Shown here: piece by piece, positions 1 through 8,281 of the stretch
Layout of the letters: every line of letters begins with the position of its first letter
How positions within the stretch are numbered: position 1 is the stretch's first letter
NCBI RefSeq assembly: GCF_014204895.1
Contig: NZ_JACHMF010000001.1
Location: 5,022,001 to 5,086,000, forward strand
Direction of reading: 5' to 3'
Source of the DNA: Paractinoplanes abujensis
GTDB lineage: Bacteria > Actinomycetota > Actinomycetes > Mycobacteriales > Micromonosporaceae
Length of the DNA: 64,000 nt
Translations under genes and position numbers: made by a program
The notes under the pieces: model-generated
The model's input: the letters and a program-made list of their open reading frames with translations, nothing else
Database searches by the model: none
What the model was told of the DNA's origin: nothing

Positions 1-2
1 CC

Positions 3-1640
3 GTGCACCCGTCGGCCGACGCCGGCGTCCTGCGCCGCAGCTACGCGATCGCGGAGAACATGCATCGCGGTCAGATGCGCAAGTCCGGCGATCCGTACAT
101 CACGCATCCGCTGGCCGTGGCGCAGATCTGCGCCGAGCTCGGCATGGACACGACGACCCTGGTCGCCGCCCTGCTGCACGACACGGTGGAGGACACGAGT
201 TACACGCTCGAGGCGCTGCACGGCGACTTCGGCCCCGAGGTGACCCATCTGGTCGACGGCGTGACCAAGTTCGACAAGGCGTTCTACGGCAAGGCGGCCG
301 AGGCCGAGACGATCCGCAAGATGATCGTCGCCGCCGGCAAGGACGTCCGCGTTCTGGTGATCAAGCTGGCCGACCGGCTGCACAACATGCGCACGCTGGA
401 CGCCCGCTCCGCGTCGTCGCGCGCCCGCATCGCCACGGCCACGCTGGACGTGCTCGTCCCGCTCTGCGACCGGCTCGGCATCCAGGCCCTCAAGCGCGAC
501 CTCGACGACGTGGTGCTTTTCCACCTCGAGCCCGATTCGTACGCGCGGATCGACGAGCACGTGCGCAACCGCCCCGGCTGGTCGGAATACCTCGACGACG
601 TCACCGGCAAGGCGCGCTCGGCCCTGCGCCGCCAGCGGGTGACGGCCGAGGTCACGGCCCGCCCGCGGCACTACTACTCGATCTGGAAGGACACGGTGGC
701 CGGCGGGCACGCCGTCCCCTTCGACCTGCCCCGCATCGCGGTCGTGGTCGACGGCCCCGAGACCGACTGTTACGCCGCGCTGGGCGCGATCCACGGCCAG
801 TGGCGCCCCGTGGCCGGCCGCTTCAAGGACTTCATCGCCTCCCCCAAGAACAATCTCTACCGCTCGCTGCACACGACGGTCACCGGCCCCGACGGGCGCC
901 TGGTCGAGGTGCTGATCCGCACCGAGGCGATGCACCGCTTTTCCGAATACGGCGTCGCCACGACGTATCGCTACCCGAAATACGCGGAGACCGCCGAGGC
1001 CTCGGGCGCCGATCAGCTGACCTGGCTCAAGCGCGTGCTCGACTGGCAGCAGGACACCACCGACGCCGCCCAGTTCCTCGCGTCGCTGCGGTGCGACCTG
1101 GCCGAGGCCCAGATCACGGTCTTCGCCCACGGGCACGCGTTCGAGCTGCCCAGCGGCTCCACCCCGGTCGACCTGGCCTACGAGCTGGGCCCGCAGACGG
1201 GTGACCAGTGCCTCGCCGCCACCATCAACGGCCGGCTGGCCCCGCTCAGCTCGCAGCTGCGCGACGGCGACGTGGTCGAGATCTTCTCCGAGAACGATCA
1301 CCATGTGGAGGTGGAGCCGAACGCTCCTCGCGGCCCGCGCCGCGAGTGGCTCGGCTTCGTGAAATCGAGCCAGGCCCAGCTGCAGATCAACCGGTATTTC
1401 GACGAGAAGAACGAGCCGGGCATCAGCATCGCCGACAAGGTGCGCCTGGGCCGCGCCACGATCGGGCTGACGCTGCGCAAGCACGACCGCGGCCTGGCCA
1501 GCGAGGTGCCGCTGCGCCGCCTGGCCGAGGAGCTGGGCTATCCCGACCTCGAGACGATGCTGGTCGCGGTCTGTGAGCGCACCCTCGAGCCGGACACCGT
1601 GGTCGAGCAGCTGATCGCCCTCGTCGACCACCCTGACTAG
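3..1640 (+). CDS. Rsh-family (p)ppGpp synthetase/hydrolase, 5' end probably outside the window
   Basis: RelA/SpoT homologue that makes and/or degrades (p)ppGpp. Counting from the GTG at 3: an HD hydrolase domain (H35, HD at 59-60, LADRLHNMR at 122-130), a synthetase domain (about 200-325, with RFKDFIASPK, Tyr286 in NLYRSLHT and Glu302 in VEVLIRT) and a TGS domain (about 370-430). It ends about 110 residues later, so the zinc-finger and ACT regions of full-length Rel are absent, which marks it as a short second Rsh rather than the main Rel. Family members usually have some tens of residues before this point, so the true start may lie upstream of the window. Both active sites look intact, so bifunctional activity is possible. 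Confidence 0.85.
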   Translation: MHPSADAGVLRRSYAIAENMHRGQMRKSGDPYITHPLAVAQICAELGMDTTTLVAALLHDTVEDTSYTLEALHGDFGPEVTHLVDGVTKFDKAFYGKAAEAETIRKMIVAAGKDVRVLVIKLADRLHNMRTLDARSASSRARIATATLDVLVPLCDRLGIQALKRDLDDVVLFHLEPDSYARIDEHVRNRPGWSEYLDDVTGKARSALRRQRVTAEVTARPRHYYSIWKDTVAGGHAVPFDLPRIAVVVDGPETDCYAALGAIHGQWRPVAGRFKDFIASPKNNLYRSLHTTVTGPDGRLVEVLIRTEAMHRFSEYGVATTYRYPKYAETAEASGADQLTWLKRVLDWQQDTTDAAQFLASLRCDLAEAQITVFAHGHAFELPSGSTPVDLAYELGPQTGDQCLAATINGRLAPLSSQLRDGDVVEIFSENDHHVEVEPNAPRGPRREWLGFVKSSQAQLQINRYFDEKNEPGISIADKVRLGRATIGLTLRKHDRGLASEVPLRRLAEELGYPDLETMLVAVCERTLEPDTVVEQLIALVDHPD

Positions 1641-1658
1641 CCCGCGGCGGGGCCCGGC

Positions 1659-1664
1659 TAGCCT
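1659..1664 (+). promoter_or_regulatory. -10 element (TAGCCT), leaderless
   Basis: TAGCCT ends 7 nt before the GTG of the Nudix gene, which has no Shine-Dalgarno. This spacing puts transcription start at or next to the start codon. Confidence 0.5.
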
Positions 1665-1671
1665 TGCCGTT

Positions 1672-2169
1672 GTGAATATTCCTCGGCGCGTGCGGGCGTA
1701 CGCCTATCAGACGTTCTATCGCATGCCGAGTTCCGTGCGCCGCACCGTGGCCAGCCTGGTCGCCCCGAAATACCTGGTCGGCGCGGTCGCGGTGATCCGC
1801 GACTCGGAGACGCCGGAGCCGTCGCGGCTGCTGCTGCTGCGGCAGCCGACCAAGCACGGCTGGAGTCTCCCGGCCGGCCTGCTCAAACGGCACGAGCCCG
1901 CGGCCGTCGGCGCCGCCCGCGAGCTGTTCGAGGAGACCGGCGTCCGGGTCGACCCCGACGACCTCACTCCCGGCAACCCGAACGCGATCATCCACCCGGT
2001 CGGCGTGGTCGACACCGTCTGGTTCGCGTCGGTCCCGGCGTCCACCACCCAGTTGCGCGTCGACGGCGGCGAGATCCTCGAGGCGAACTGGTTCCCGGTC
2101 GACGACCTGCCCCGGCTCACCCGCAACACCGCCCAGCTGCTGGCCCGCTACGACATCGGCCGCCCGTGA
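1672..2169 (+). CDS. Nudix hydrolase
   Basis: Cytoplasmic Nudix (MutT-like) pyrophosphohydrolase of 165 residues; the substrate cannot be read from sequence. The Nudix box is perfect: G, five residues, E, seven residues, RE-L-x-EE-x-G, ending RELFEETGV. The GTG start at 1672 has no ribosome binding site but sits 7 nt after a TAGCCT -10 hexamer, so a leaderless message is likely. Its stop overlaps the start of the next gene by 4 nt (GTGA), so the two are probably co-translated. Confidence 0.88.
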   Translation: MNIPRRVRAYAYQTFYRMPSSVRRTVASLVAPKYLVGAVAVIRDSETPEPSRLLLLRQPTKHGWSLPAGLLKRHEPAAVGAARELFEETGVRVDPDDLTPGNPNAIIHPVGVVDTVWFASVPASTTQLRVDGGEILEANWFPVDDLPRLTRNTAQLLARYDIGRP

Positions 2170-2999
2170 CCGCGGTCTGCGGCGTCGTCCTGGCCGCCGG
2201 CGAGGGTCAGCGGCTGCGCCCCCTGACCGAGACGCTGCCCAAGGCGCTCTGCCCGGTCGGCAACGTGGCCCTGCTCGACCGCGCGCTGGCCCGGCTGGCC
2301 GCGCTGGGCCTGACCGGCCCGGCGGGGGTGGCGGTCAACGCGTGCTACCTCGGCGATCAGGTCGTGCGGCATGTCGGCGACCGGGCCCACCTCTCGGTCG
2401 AGCCGGGCGACCCGGTCGGCACGTCGGGCGGCGTGGGCCGGCTCAAGGGCTGGATCGACGGCCGCGGCGCCCTGGTCGGCAACGCCGACGCCTATCTGGC
2501 CGATCCTGCCCGCGACCCCGGCAAGGACGTCGCGGCCCTGCTCGACGGCTGGTCGGGCGAGACGGTCCGGATGCTGACCAAACCCAACCGGCCCGGCGAG
2601 ACAGGCGGCTTCAGCGGCCGCCGCTTCACCGGTTTCTCGCTGCTGCCCTGGCGCTACGTCCGCGACCTCGGCACCGGGCACAGCAACCTCGTCCGTACGG
2701 TCTGGCGCCCGGCCGAAGCCGAGGGTGCTCTCGAGCTGATCAACTACGAGGGCGTCTACATCGACACCGGCACCCCGGCCGACTACCTGAGAGCCAATCT
2801 GCACGCCGCGAACGGCAGCGTCCTCATCGACCCCTCCGCCAGCGTCTCCGGCACCGTCACGGAGTCGGTGGTGGGCCCAGGAGCCCGGGTCGGTGGTTCG
2901 ATCACACGCTGCGTCGTCTGGCCCGGCGCCGAAGTGGCTGCGGGCGAATCCCTCACCGACTGCATCCGTGCTCCGGGCGGGGTCACCGTGCTGGTCTGA
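2166..2999 (+). CDS. sugar-phosphate nucleotidyltransferase with C-terminal hexapeptide repeats
   Basis: NTP-transferase of the GDP-mannose/glucose-1-phosphate nucleotidyltransferase family, 277 residues. The N-terminal nucleotide-binding signature reads AAGEGQRLRPLTETLPKAL (about 10-28) and PVGTSGGVGRLKGWI follows. A product-site Asp lies in NADAY. The C-terminal 60 residues carry left-handed beta-helix hexapeptides (IDPSASVSG, VVGPGARVGG, VVWPGAEVAAG). It activates a sugar phosphate, but sugar and nucleotide are undetermined. It starts at GTG 2166, overlapping the Nudix gene by 4 nt. Confidence 0.82.
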   Translation: MTAVCGVVLAAGEGQRLRPLTETLPKALCPVGNVALLDRALARLAALGLTGPAGVAVNACYLGDQVVRHVGDRAHLSVEPGDPVGTSGGVGRLKGWIDGRGALVGNADAYLADPARDPGKDVAALLDGWSGETVRMLTKPNRPGETGGFSGRRFTGFSLLPWRYVRDLGTGHSNLVRTVWRPAEAEGALELINYEGVYIDTGTPADYLRANLHAANGSVLIDPSASVSGTVTESVVGPGARVGGSITRCVVWPGAEVAAGESLTDCIRAPGGVTVLV

Positions 3000-3115
3000 G
3001 CGAGGCCCAGATCCGAGCAGCGTGGCCGAGCCGTGCTCCAGCCGCCGGCGCGGGCGGGACCAGGGCCCCGGCACCGCCAGCGATGAGTCTCCGGCGCGCG
3101 CCGGGTCCTACTGTC

Positions 3116-3526
3116 ATGGTTGAACACATGCGACAGGACGAGAAGACCATCGCCGGCTTGGTGGAGCGCTGGGCGGCCGCCATCCGGGCCGGCGACCTCG
3201 ACGCCGTAGTCGCGCACCACGCCGACGACATCGTGATGTTCGACGTGCCGCCGCCGCAGGACGGTGTTCGCGGCATCGACGCCTACCGCCGGGTCTGGCC
3301 GCCGTTCTTCGAGTTCATCAGGGCGGGCGCCGCGTTCGACATCGTACGGCTGGACGTGACGGCCGGAGCCGACGTGGCCTACGCCCACGGGCTGCTGCGC
3401 TGCGGCCCGGTCGGCGAGCTCGACGCCCACCCCGGCCGCCGGCTACGCCTGTCCCTGGGCTTCCGGAAGGAGAACGGCCGCTGGCTCGTGACCCACGAAC
3501 ACCACTCGTTCCCGATCGAGGAGTGA
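3116..3526 (+). CDS. SnoaL-like / DUF4440-type NTF2-fold protein
   Basis: Small NTF2-fold protein of 136 residues. The family pattern is clear: an N-terminal helix with LVERWAAAIRAGDLDAVVAHHADDIVMFD, then the GVRGIDAYRRVW segment and a C-terminal strand pair ending in GRWLVTHEHHS. Members include polyketide cyclases, ketosteroid isomerase-like enzymes and pure binding proteins, so the reaction is unknown. ATG at 3116 is used; a second in-frame ATG at 3128 is an alternative, because a TACTGT hexamer at 3109-3114 is too close to 3116 for a standard -10 but fits a short leader before 3128. Confidence 0.7.
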   Translation: MVEHMRQDEKTIAGLVERWAAAIRAGDLDAVVAHHADDIVMFDVPPPQDGVRGIDAYRRVWPPFFEFIRAGAAFDIVRLDVTAGADVAYAHGLLRCGPVGELDAHPGRRLRLSLGFRKENGRWLVTHEHHSFPIEE

Positions 3527-3532
3527 GGCTGG

Positions 3533-3820
3533 TCAGTCGGCGTCGGGCAGGCCGATCGCGAACGCGTCCTCCAGGTCGTGCTTGGAGTAGGCGCGGAACG
3601 CGATGTGCGACTCGGTGTTGAGCACGCCCGGCGTCTTCGAGATCTTGCCCGCGATGACCTCGGCGATGTCCTCGAACTTGGCGACCCGCACGATCGCGAT
3701 CAAGTCGACGTGGCCCGCGACCGAGTAGACCTCGCTCACCCCGTCCAGGGCGGCCAGCGCCTCCGCGACCTCGGGGATGGAGTCGGTTGCGCAGTCGATG
3801 TGCACGATCGCGGTGTTCAC
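3533..3820 (-). CDS. stand-alone Lrp/AsnC ligand-binding (RAM) domain protein
   Basis: A 95-residue protein consisting only of the Lrp/AsnC effector-binding and oligomerisation domain, with no helix-turn-helix. The motif VYSVAGHVDLIAIVRV (residues about 31-46) is the typical RAM core. Such proteins can bind amino acids and modulate a partner, but this one cannot bind DNA alone. GTG start with GAGGAG 7 nt upstream. It follows qcrB on the same strand 142 nt downstream, a neighbourhood I recall as conserved in actinobacteria. Confidence 0.82.
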   Translation of the reverse strand: MNTAIVHIDCATDSIPEVAEALAALDGVSEVYSVAGHVDLIAIVRVAKFEDIAEVIAGKISKTPGVLNTESHIAFRAYSKHDLEDAFAIGLPDAD

Positions 3821-3914
3821 CGGCGAACTCCTCAGCTGGCGGGACGGATGGTCGCGACCATGCTATCCGCCGCTGTGGCCCGCGCACCGGGACGGCCGCA
3901 AGTAGCCCGGACAA

Positions 3915-3950
3915 CGAGCAAGGGGCCCGCCGAAGCGGACCCCTTGCTCG
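3915..3950 (-). terminator. hairpin terminator downstream of qcrCAB
   Basis: An 11-bp perfect stem (CGAGCAAGGGG / CCCCTTGCTCG) closes on an inner 4-bp stem with a CGAA tetraloop. It lies 13 nt beyond the qcrB stop and separates it from the Lrp-like gene. Confidence 0.75.
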
Positions 3951-3962
3951 TGTGCTCGTGCG

Positions 3963-5573
3963 TTACTTACGGCCGGAGGTGATCTCCTCGCGGGTGTCAC
4001 CGCTGACCGGTGGCATGCCGGGCGAGACCGGAGCCTCGGACGGCTTCTCGACCGGGAAGAAGAAACCCTTCACGGCGGGCGCCAGGGCGCCGACCCGGTT
4101 CATCTTCTTCGGGACGACCCAGCCGCCGTACTCCAGCGGGATGGGGTGCCCGTGGTCGTCGACCGGGCCGAGCGGCTGGTGCACCTCGACGAACTGGCCG
4201 TTCGGCAGGCGCCTGATGATGCCGGTCTCGACGCCGTGGGCCAGCACCTCACGGTCGTGCTGCTGCAGGCCCAGGCAGATGCGCACCGAGATGAAATACG
4301 CCAGCGGGGGCAGGACGAGCAATCCGATACGGCCGGCCCAGGTCATCGCGTTGAGGCTGATGTGGAACTTGTCGGCGATGACGTCGTTGGCGCCGGACAG
4401 CGTGGCCACGATGAAGAACGTGAACGCCATCGCGCCGACACCGACGCGCTCCGGGTTGTCGCGCGGGCGCTCCAGCAGGTTGTGGATCCGCTTGTCGCCG
4501 GACTTGCGTGCCTCGAGCCACGGCCAGAAGATCGGACCCGTGGTCAGGGCGCCCAGGCCGACCACCGCCGGCCAGAACAGCGGCGGGATGCTGTAGTCGC
4601 CGATGTAGATCTGCCAGTTCGGCATGAGCCGGACCAGGCCGTCCATGAACATGACGTACCAGTCGGGCTGCGACGCCGAGGAGACCTCGGACGCCCGGTA
4701 CGGACCGAACAGCCAGATCGGGTTGATCTGGAACAGACCCGCCATCAGCGCGACCGTGCCGAAGACGGCCATGAAGAAGCCGCCCTGCTTGAGCGCGTAC
4801 CGCGGGAACATGCGCTCGCCGACCACGTTGGTGTTGGTGCGCATCGGGCCGGGCCACTGCGTGTGCTTCTGCTTGAAGACCAGGCCCAGGTGGACGCTGA
4901 TCAGCGCGAGCAGGCCACCCGGGATGAGCAGCACGTGCGCGATGTAGAAACGGCCGATGATCAGGTGACCCGGGAACTCGCCGCCGAAGATCGAGGCCGA
5001 GAGCCAGGTACCGACGACCGGGATCGACAGCATGATCGCCGAGGCGATGCGCAGGCCGGTGCCGGAAAGACCGTCGTCCGGGAGCGAGTAGCCGGTGAAG
5101 CCGGCCAGGAAGCCCAGGAGGAACAGGATCATGCCGATGGCCCAGTTGGCCTCGCGCGGCTTGCGGTAGGCGCCGGTGAAGAAAACGCGCGCCATGTGCA
5201 CGACGATCGAAGCCATGAACAGCAGCGCCGCCCAGTGGTGCATTTGGCGCATGAACAGACCGCCACGCACCTCGAACGAGAGGTTCAGTGACGACTCGTA
5301 CGCCGCCGACATCATGGTGCCGCGGAGGGCCGAGTAGCTGCCCTCATACGGCACCTCTTTCATCGACGGGTCGAAGAAGAGGGTCAGGAAGACACCGGTG
5401 AGCAGCAGGATGATGAACGAGAAGAGCGCGATCTCACCCAGCAGGAACGACCAGTGATCAGGGAAAACCTTGTTGAGCAGCGCGCGCAGCGGCGTCGCCG
5501 CCTGGAACCGCTCGTCGACGCCCTTGGCTGCATTGACCGGCGCCTGCTGGAGGTCTACTTTCCGGCGCTTCAC
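3963..5573 (-). CDS. qcrB: cytochrome bc1 complex cytochrome b subunit
   Basis: Dihaem cytochrome b of the menaquinol:cytochrome c reductase, an integral membrane protein of 536 residues. The four axial histidines are visible as H112/H126 in one helix and H213/H228 in another. The quinol-oxidation (Qo) site motif appears as PDWY within QPDWYVMFMDGL, the actinobacterial counterpart of PEWY. A long C-terminal extension beyond the b6f-like core is usual for actinobacterial QcrB. The start ATG overlaps the qcrA stop by 4 nt, so expression is coupled in the order qcrC-qcrA-qcrB. A strong terminator follows. Confidence 0.97.
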   Translation of the reverse strand: MKRRKVDLQQAPVNAAKGVDERFQAATPLRALLNKVFPDHWSFLLGEIALFSFIILLLTGVFLTLFFDPSMKEVPYEGSYSALRGTMMSAAYESSLNLSFEVRGGLFMRQMHHWAALLFMASIVVHMARVFFTGAYRKPREANWAIGMILFLLGFLAGFTGYSLPDDGLSGTGLRIASAIMLSIPVVGTWLSASIFGGEFPGHLIIGRFYIAHVLLIPGGLLALISVHLGLVFKQKHTQWPGPMRTNTNVVGERMFPRYALKQGGFFMAVFGTVALMAGLFQINPIWLFGPYRASEVSSASQPDWYVMFMDGLVRLMPNWQIYIGDYSIPPLFWPAVVGLGALTTGPIFWPWLEARKSGDKRIHNLLERPRDNPERVGVGAMAFTFFIVATLSGANDVIADKFHISLNAMTWAGRIGLLVLPPLAYFISVRICLGLQQHDREVLAHGVETGIIRRLPNGQFVEVHQPLGPVDDHGHPIPLEYGGWVVPKKMNRVGALAPAVKGFFFPVEKPSEAPVSPGMPPVSGDTREEITSGRK

Positions 5574-6673
5574 GGCCGCTCCCAGAAGTCAGGTCCGACA
5601 GTGTCCTTGAAGTCGGACGTTGCCACGAAGAAGCCCTCCTCGTCCACCCCCAGCGGCAGCATCGGCAGACGCCGGGTGGCGGGGCCGAAGATCGGCTGGG
5701 CGTTCCGGGTGATGAGGAACTGCGACTGGTGGCAGGGGCACAGCAGGCGGTTGGTCTGCTGCTCATACAGGCTCGCCGGGCAGCCGGCGTGCGTGCAGAT
5801 CTTCGAGTACGCCACGTAGTCGCCCCACATCGAGCCCTTGTTGCGGCGGTCGGCCTCGGCCGCCTCGCGGGTCGTCTGCGCGTCGTCGGCGCGCAGGTGG
5901 ATGAGCAGGGTCGGCGAGTCGGCGTACTCATTGGTCGCACCGTGCGGAATGCCCGGGAAGACCGTCATCTGACCACCGGTGCTGACGTCCTCGGGGCGGA
6001 TCGGCGAGCCGTCCTCCCGTGTCAGCCGGACCGGCCCGCCGTTGGGCACCGGGTCGAACCCGGTGTGGTACATCATCGGCTGGTCGTCTTTGTGCGGGTT
6101 CTCGATCAGGCCGCCGACCAGCGGGGCCGCGGCGACCAGGCCGATCGGCGCCAGGCCGAAGCCGATCGCGCCCTTGAGCAGCGGACGGCGCTGGACGCCG
6201 TTGCCGAGCTCGTCGGCGACGAACATCATCGTCTGGCCGGTGATCTTCTGCTCGTCCGTCGGGGACGCCCCGTCGTGGCGGGCCTGGATCGACACCTCGT
6301 GCGGCAGCAGCTTCTTGGCCCAGGCCAGGATGGCGAAGCCGACCGCGAACAGCGAGATGCCCAGCGTGATGCCCAGCAGCGGGGTGTAGAAGTCGCTCAT
6401 CGTCTCGCCGAGCTCGAAACGCCACGGCCACCAGATGTAGAAGCCGAGGAAGGCCAGGGCGGCCAGGCCGGCGATGATGAACAGGAAGGCGATGTTGCGC
6501 ACGACGCGCTTCTCGGCCTTCGAGTTCGTGCCCTGGAACTGCGACTCGTAGGTGATGATCTCGATCTCGTCGCGGCGCAGGCCCTCTTTGACGATGTCGA
6601 AACGCGACAGCCGCGGGTCGTCGATGTCGACCGGCTTGGCCTCACCGGGCGAGTCGTGGTGCAGCGTGGTCAT
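5570..6673 (-). CDS. qcrA: cytochrome bc1 complex Rieske iron-sulfur subunit
   Basis: Rieske 2Fe-2S protein of 367 residues that passes electrons from menaquinol to the cytochrome c subunit. Three N-terminal membrane segments, as in actinobacterial QcrA, precede the Rieske domain, whose ligand motifs CTHAGC and CPCHQS sit near the C-terminus. I chose ATG 6673 because it overlaps the qcrC stop as ATGA and begins MTTLHHDSPGEAKPVD; an upstream in-frame start at 6691 would run into qcrC. It also overlaps qcrB by 4 nt. Confidence 0.96.
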   Translation of the reverse strand: MTTLHHDSPGEAKPVDIDDPRLSRFDIVKEGLRRDEIEIITYESQFQGTNSKAEKRVVRNIAFLFIIAGLAALAFLGFYIWWPWRFELGETMSDFYTPLLGITLGISLFAVGFAILAWAKKLLPHEVSIQARHDGASPTDEQKITGQTMMFVADELGNGVQRRPLLKGAIGFGLAPIGLVAAAPLVGGLIENPHKDDQPMMYHTGFDPVPNGGPVRLTREDGSPIRPEDVSTGGQMTVFPGIPHGATNEYADSPTLLIHLRADDAQTTREAAEADRRNKGSMWGDYVAYSKICTHAGCPASLYEQQTNRLLCPCHQSQFLITRNAQPIFGPATRRLPMLPLGVDEEGFFVATSDFKDTVGPDFWERP

Positions 6674-7518
6674 GACTTCCCCGCAATCCACAGCGACGTG
6701 AAGACCAGAATCGTGATGCCGACGAGGAAGATCGCGACGCCCTCGGTCGACGGGCCGTAACCGCCGAGGTTAAAGATACCGCCCGGGTCGCGCTCGTCCT
6801 GGAGCTGCACCTTGATGTAGGTGATGATCTCGCGCTTCTCCTCCGGCGTGAGCTGGTTGTCACCGAAGACCGGCATGTTCTGCGGGCCGGAGAGCATCGC
6901 CGCGTAGATCGTCTCGGGAGTGGCGTCGTGCAGGGCCGGGGCGAACTTGCCCGAGCTGAGCGCTCCGCCGGCGCCGGTGAAGCTGTGGCAGGAGGTGCAG
7001 TTGACCCGGAACAGCTCGCCGCCGCGGGCGATCGCCTCCGGGTTCTCCTTCAGGTCCTCGGTCAGGTCGCCCGCGGGCAGCTGGGGGCCTCCACCCAGTT
7101 CCTGGACGTACTGGCCGATCTGCTTGGTCTGGTTCTTGTCGAACTGGGGCTTCTTCTCCTCGGCCTGAGCCTCCTGCCGGGTCATCGGCATGCGGCCGGT
7201 GCCCACCTGGAACTCGACCGACGCCGAGCCGACGCCGATCAGGCTCGGGCCGCGGTCCTCGACACCCTGGCCGTCCCGCCCGTGGCAGGAGATGCAGCTG
7301 TTGTCGTACAGCTGCTTGCCCTCTTGCGCGGTGGCCGACAGCTGCCGCGGTTCGTCGGCGAACGCGCCCGGCGCGAACGCGGTGTATACGCCGCCGGCGA
7401 GCGCGAGCGCGGCGACCATGCGCACGGCCGCTCCGAGGCGCCGCCGCGCCTTGCTGGGCGCGCCACGCCGCCGGGAGAACACCCTGAGGCGCCGGCCGGC
7501 GGGGGTGTCTGAAGTCAT
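6670..7518 (-). CDS. qcrC: cytochrome bc1 complex dihaem cytochrome c subunit
   Basis: Dihaem cytochrome c that replaces soluble cytochrome c in actinobacteria and wires the bc1 complex to the aa3 oxidase as a supercomplex. Two CxxCH motifs are present (CISCH and CTSCH), with an N-terminal membrane or signal segment (MVAALALAGGVYTAFAPGAF) and a C-terminal anchor (VAIFLVGITILVFTSLWIAG). ATG 7518 is chosen because AGAGGG lies 9 nt upstream; the longer ATG at 7554 has no ribosome binding site. That gives 282 residues. It is 52 nt after ctaE and overlaps qcrA by 4 nt. Confidence 0.95.
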   Translation of the reverse strand: MTSDTPAGRRLRVFSRRRGAPSKARRRLGAAVRMVAALALAGGVYTAFAPGAFADEPRQLSATAQEGKQLYDNSCISCHGRDGQGVEDRGPSLIGVGSASVEFQVGTGRMPMTRQEAQAEEKKPQFDKNQTKQIGQYVQELGGGPQLPAGDLTEDLKENPEAIARGGELFRVNCTSCHSFTGAGGALSSGKFAPALHDATPETIYAAMLSGPQNMPVFGDNQLTPEEKREIITYIKVQLQDERDPGGIFNLGGYGPSTEGVAIFLVGITILVFTSLWIAGKS

Positions 7519-7570
7519 GGGTTGTATCCCTCTGCGTTTTGACGAGGAGCTCATGGACGGGCGTGTGGCT

Positions 7571-8170
7571 CTACTGCAGCCAATAGATCATGGCGAACAG
7601 CGCGATCCACACGATGTCCACGAAGTGCCAGTAGTACGACACGACGATCGCCGAGGTGGCCTGCGCCGGGGTGAACCTACCCATCGTCGTGCGGATCATG
7701 TAGACGATGAAGGCGATCAGGCCGCCCGTTACGTGCAGACCGTGGAAGCCGGTGGTCAGGTAGAACATCGAGCCGTACCCGTCGCCGTTGAGCTTGACGC
7801 CCTCGCTGACGAGAGTGCGGTACTCGTTCGCCTGCCCGAGCACGAAGATCAGGCCCATCACGAAGGTGATGGTGAACCAGCGCCGCAGCGCGAACACATC
7901 ACCCTTCTCCGCCGCGAAGACGCCCAGCTGGCACGTGACCGAGGAGAGCACCAGGATCACCGTGAACGTCGTCGCGTACGGCAGGTCCAGATGCTTGGTG
8001 TGCTCTTCCCACATGCTGTAGTCCGCCGCGCGGATCGAGAAGTACATCGCGAACAAGGCCGCGAAGAACATGAGCTCGCTGGATAGCCACACGATCGTTC
8101 CGACGCTGACCATGTTCGGTCGCGTCAGCGAGTGGATCCTGCTCTTGTCGATGGCTGAGGCCGCTGTCAC
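7571..8170 (-). CDS. ctaE: cytochrome c oxidase subunit III
   Basis: Haem-copper oxidase subunit 3 of 199 residues and five predicted membrane helices, the usual short actinobacterial form. Family hallmarks include the [16 protein letters not shown] helix and the conserved [15 protein letters not shown] and WHFVDIVW segments near the C-terminus. First gene of the ctaE-qcrCAB operon. It is divergent from the CtaG-like gene, with 111 nt between start codons for both promoters. The catalytic subunit ctaD is not in this window. Confidence 0.96.
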   Translation of the reverse strand: MTAASAIDKSRIHSLTRPNMVSVGTIVWLSSELMFFAALFAMYFSIRAADYSMWEEHTKHLDLPYATTFTVILVLSSVTCQLGVFAAEKGDVFALRRWFTITFVMGLIFVLGQANEYRTLVSEGVKLNGDGYGSMFYLTTGFHGLHVTGGLIAFIVYMIRTTMGRFTPAQATSAIVVSYYWHFVDIVWIALFAMIYWLQ

Positions 8171-8269
8171 GGGCTCATTATTGCTCCGCGATCAGTCCAA
8201 CGTGCTGCGGGGGGTCGAATTCGCCGCACGAGTTGCAGCCCGGGAAGAAGGGCACCGACCGGATAGGCC

Positions 8270-8275
8270 TAGCCT
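8270..8275 (+). promoter_or_regulatory. -10 element (TAGCCT), leaderless
   Basis: TAGCCT lies 6 nt before the GTG at 8282 of the CtaG-like gene and no Shine-Dalgarno is present, favouring the second of two tandem GTG codons as start. Confidence 0.45.
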
Positions 8276-8281
8276 CGAGTG

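Noticed and set aside
3109..3114. TACTGT as a leaderless -10 for the SnoaL-like gene
   Set aside because: It ends 1 nt before ATG 3116, too close for the 6-8 nt pattern; it could only serve a start at 3128 with a short leader.
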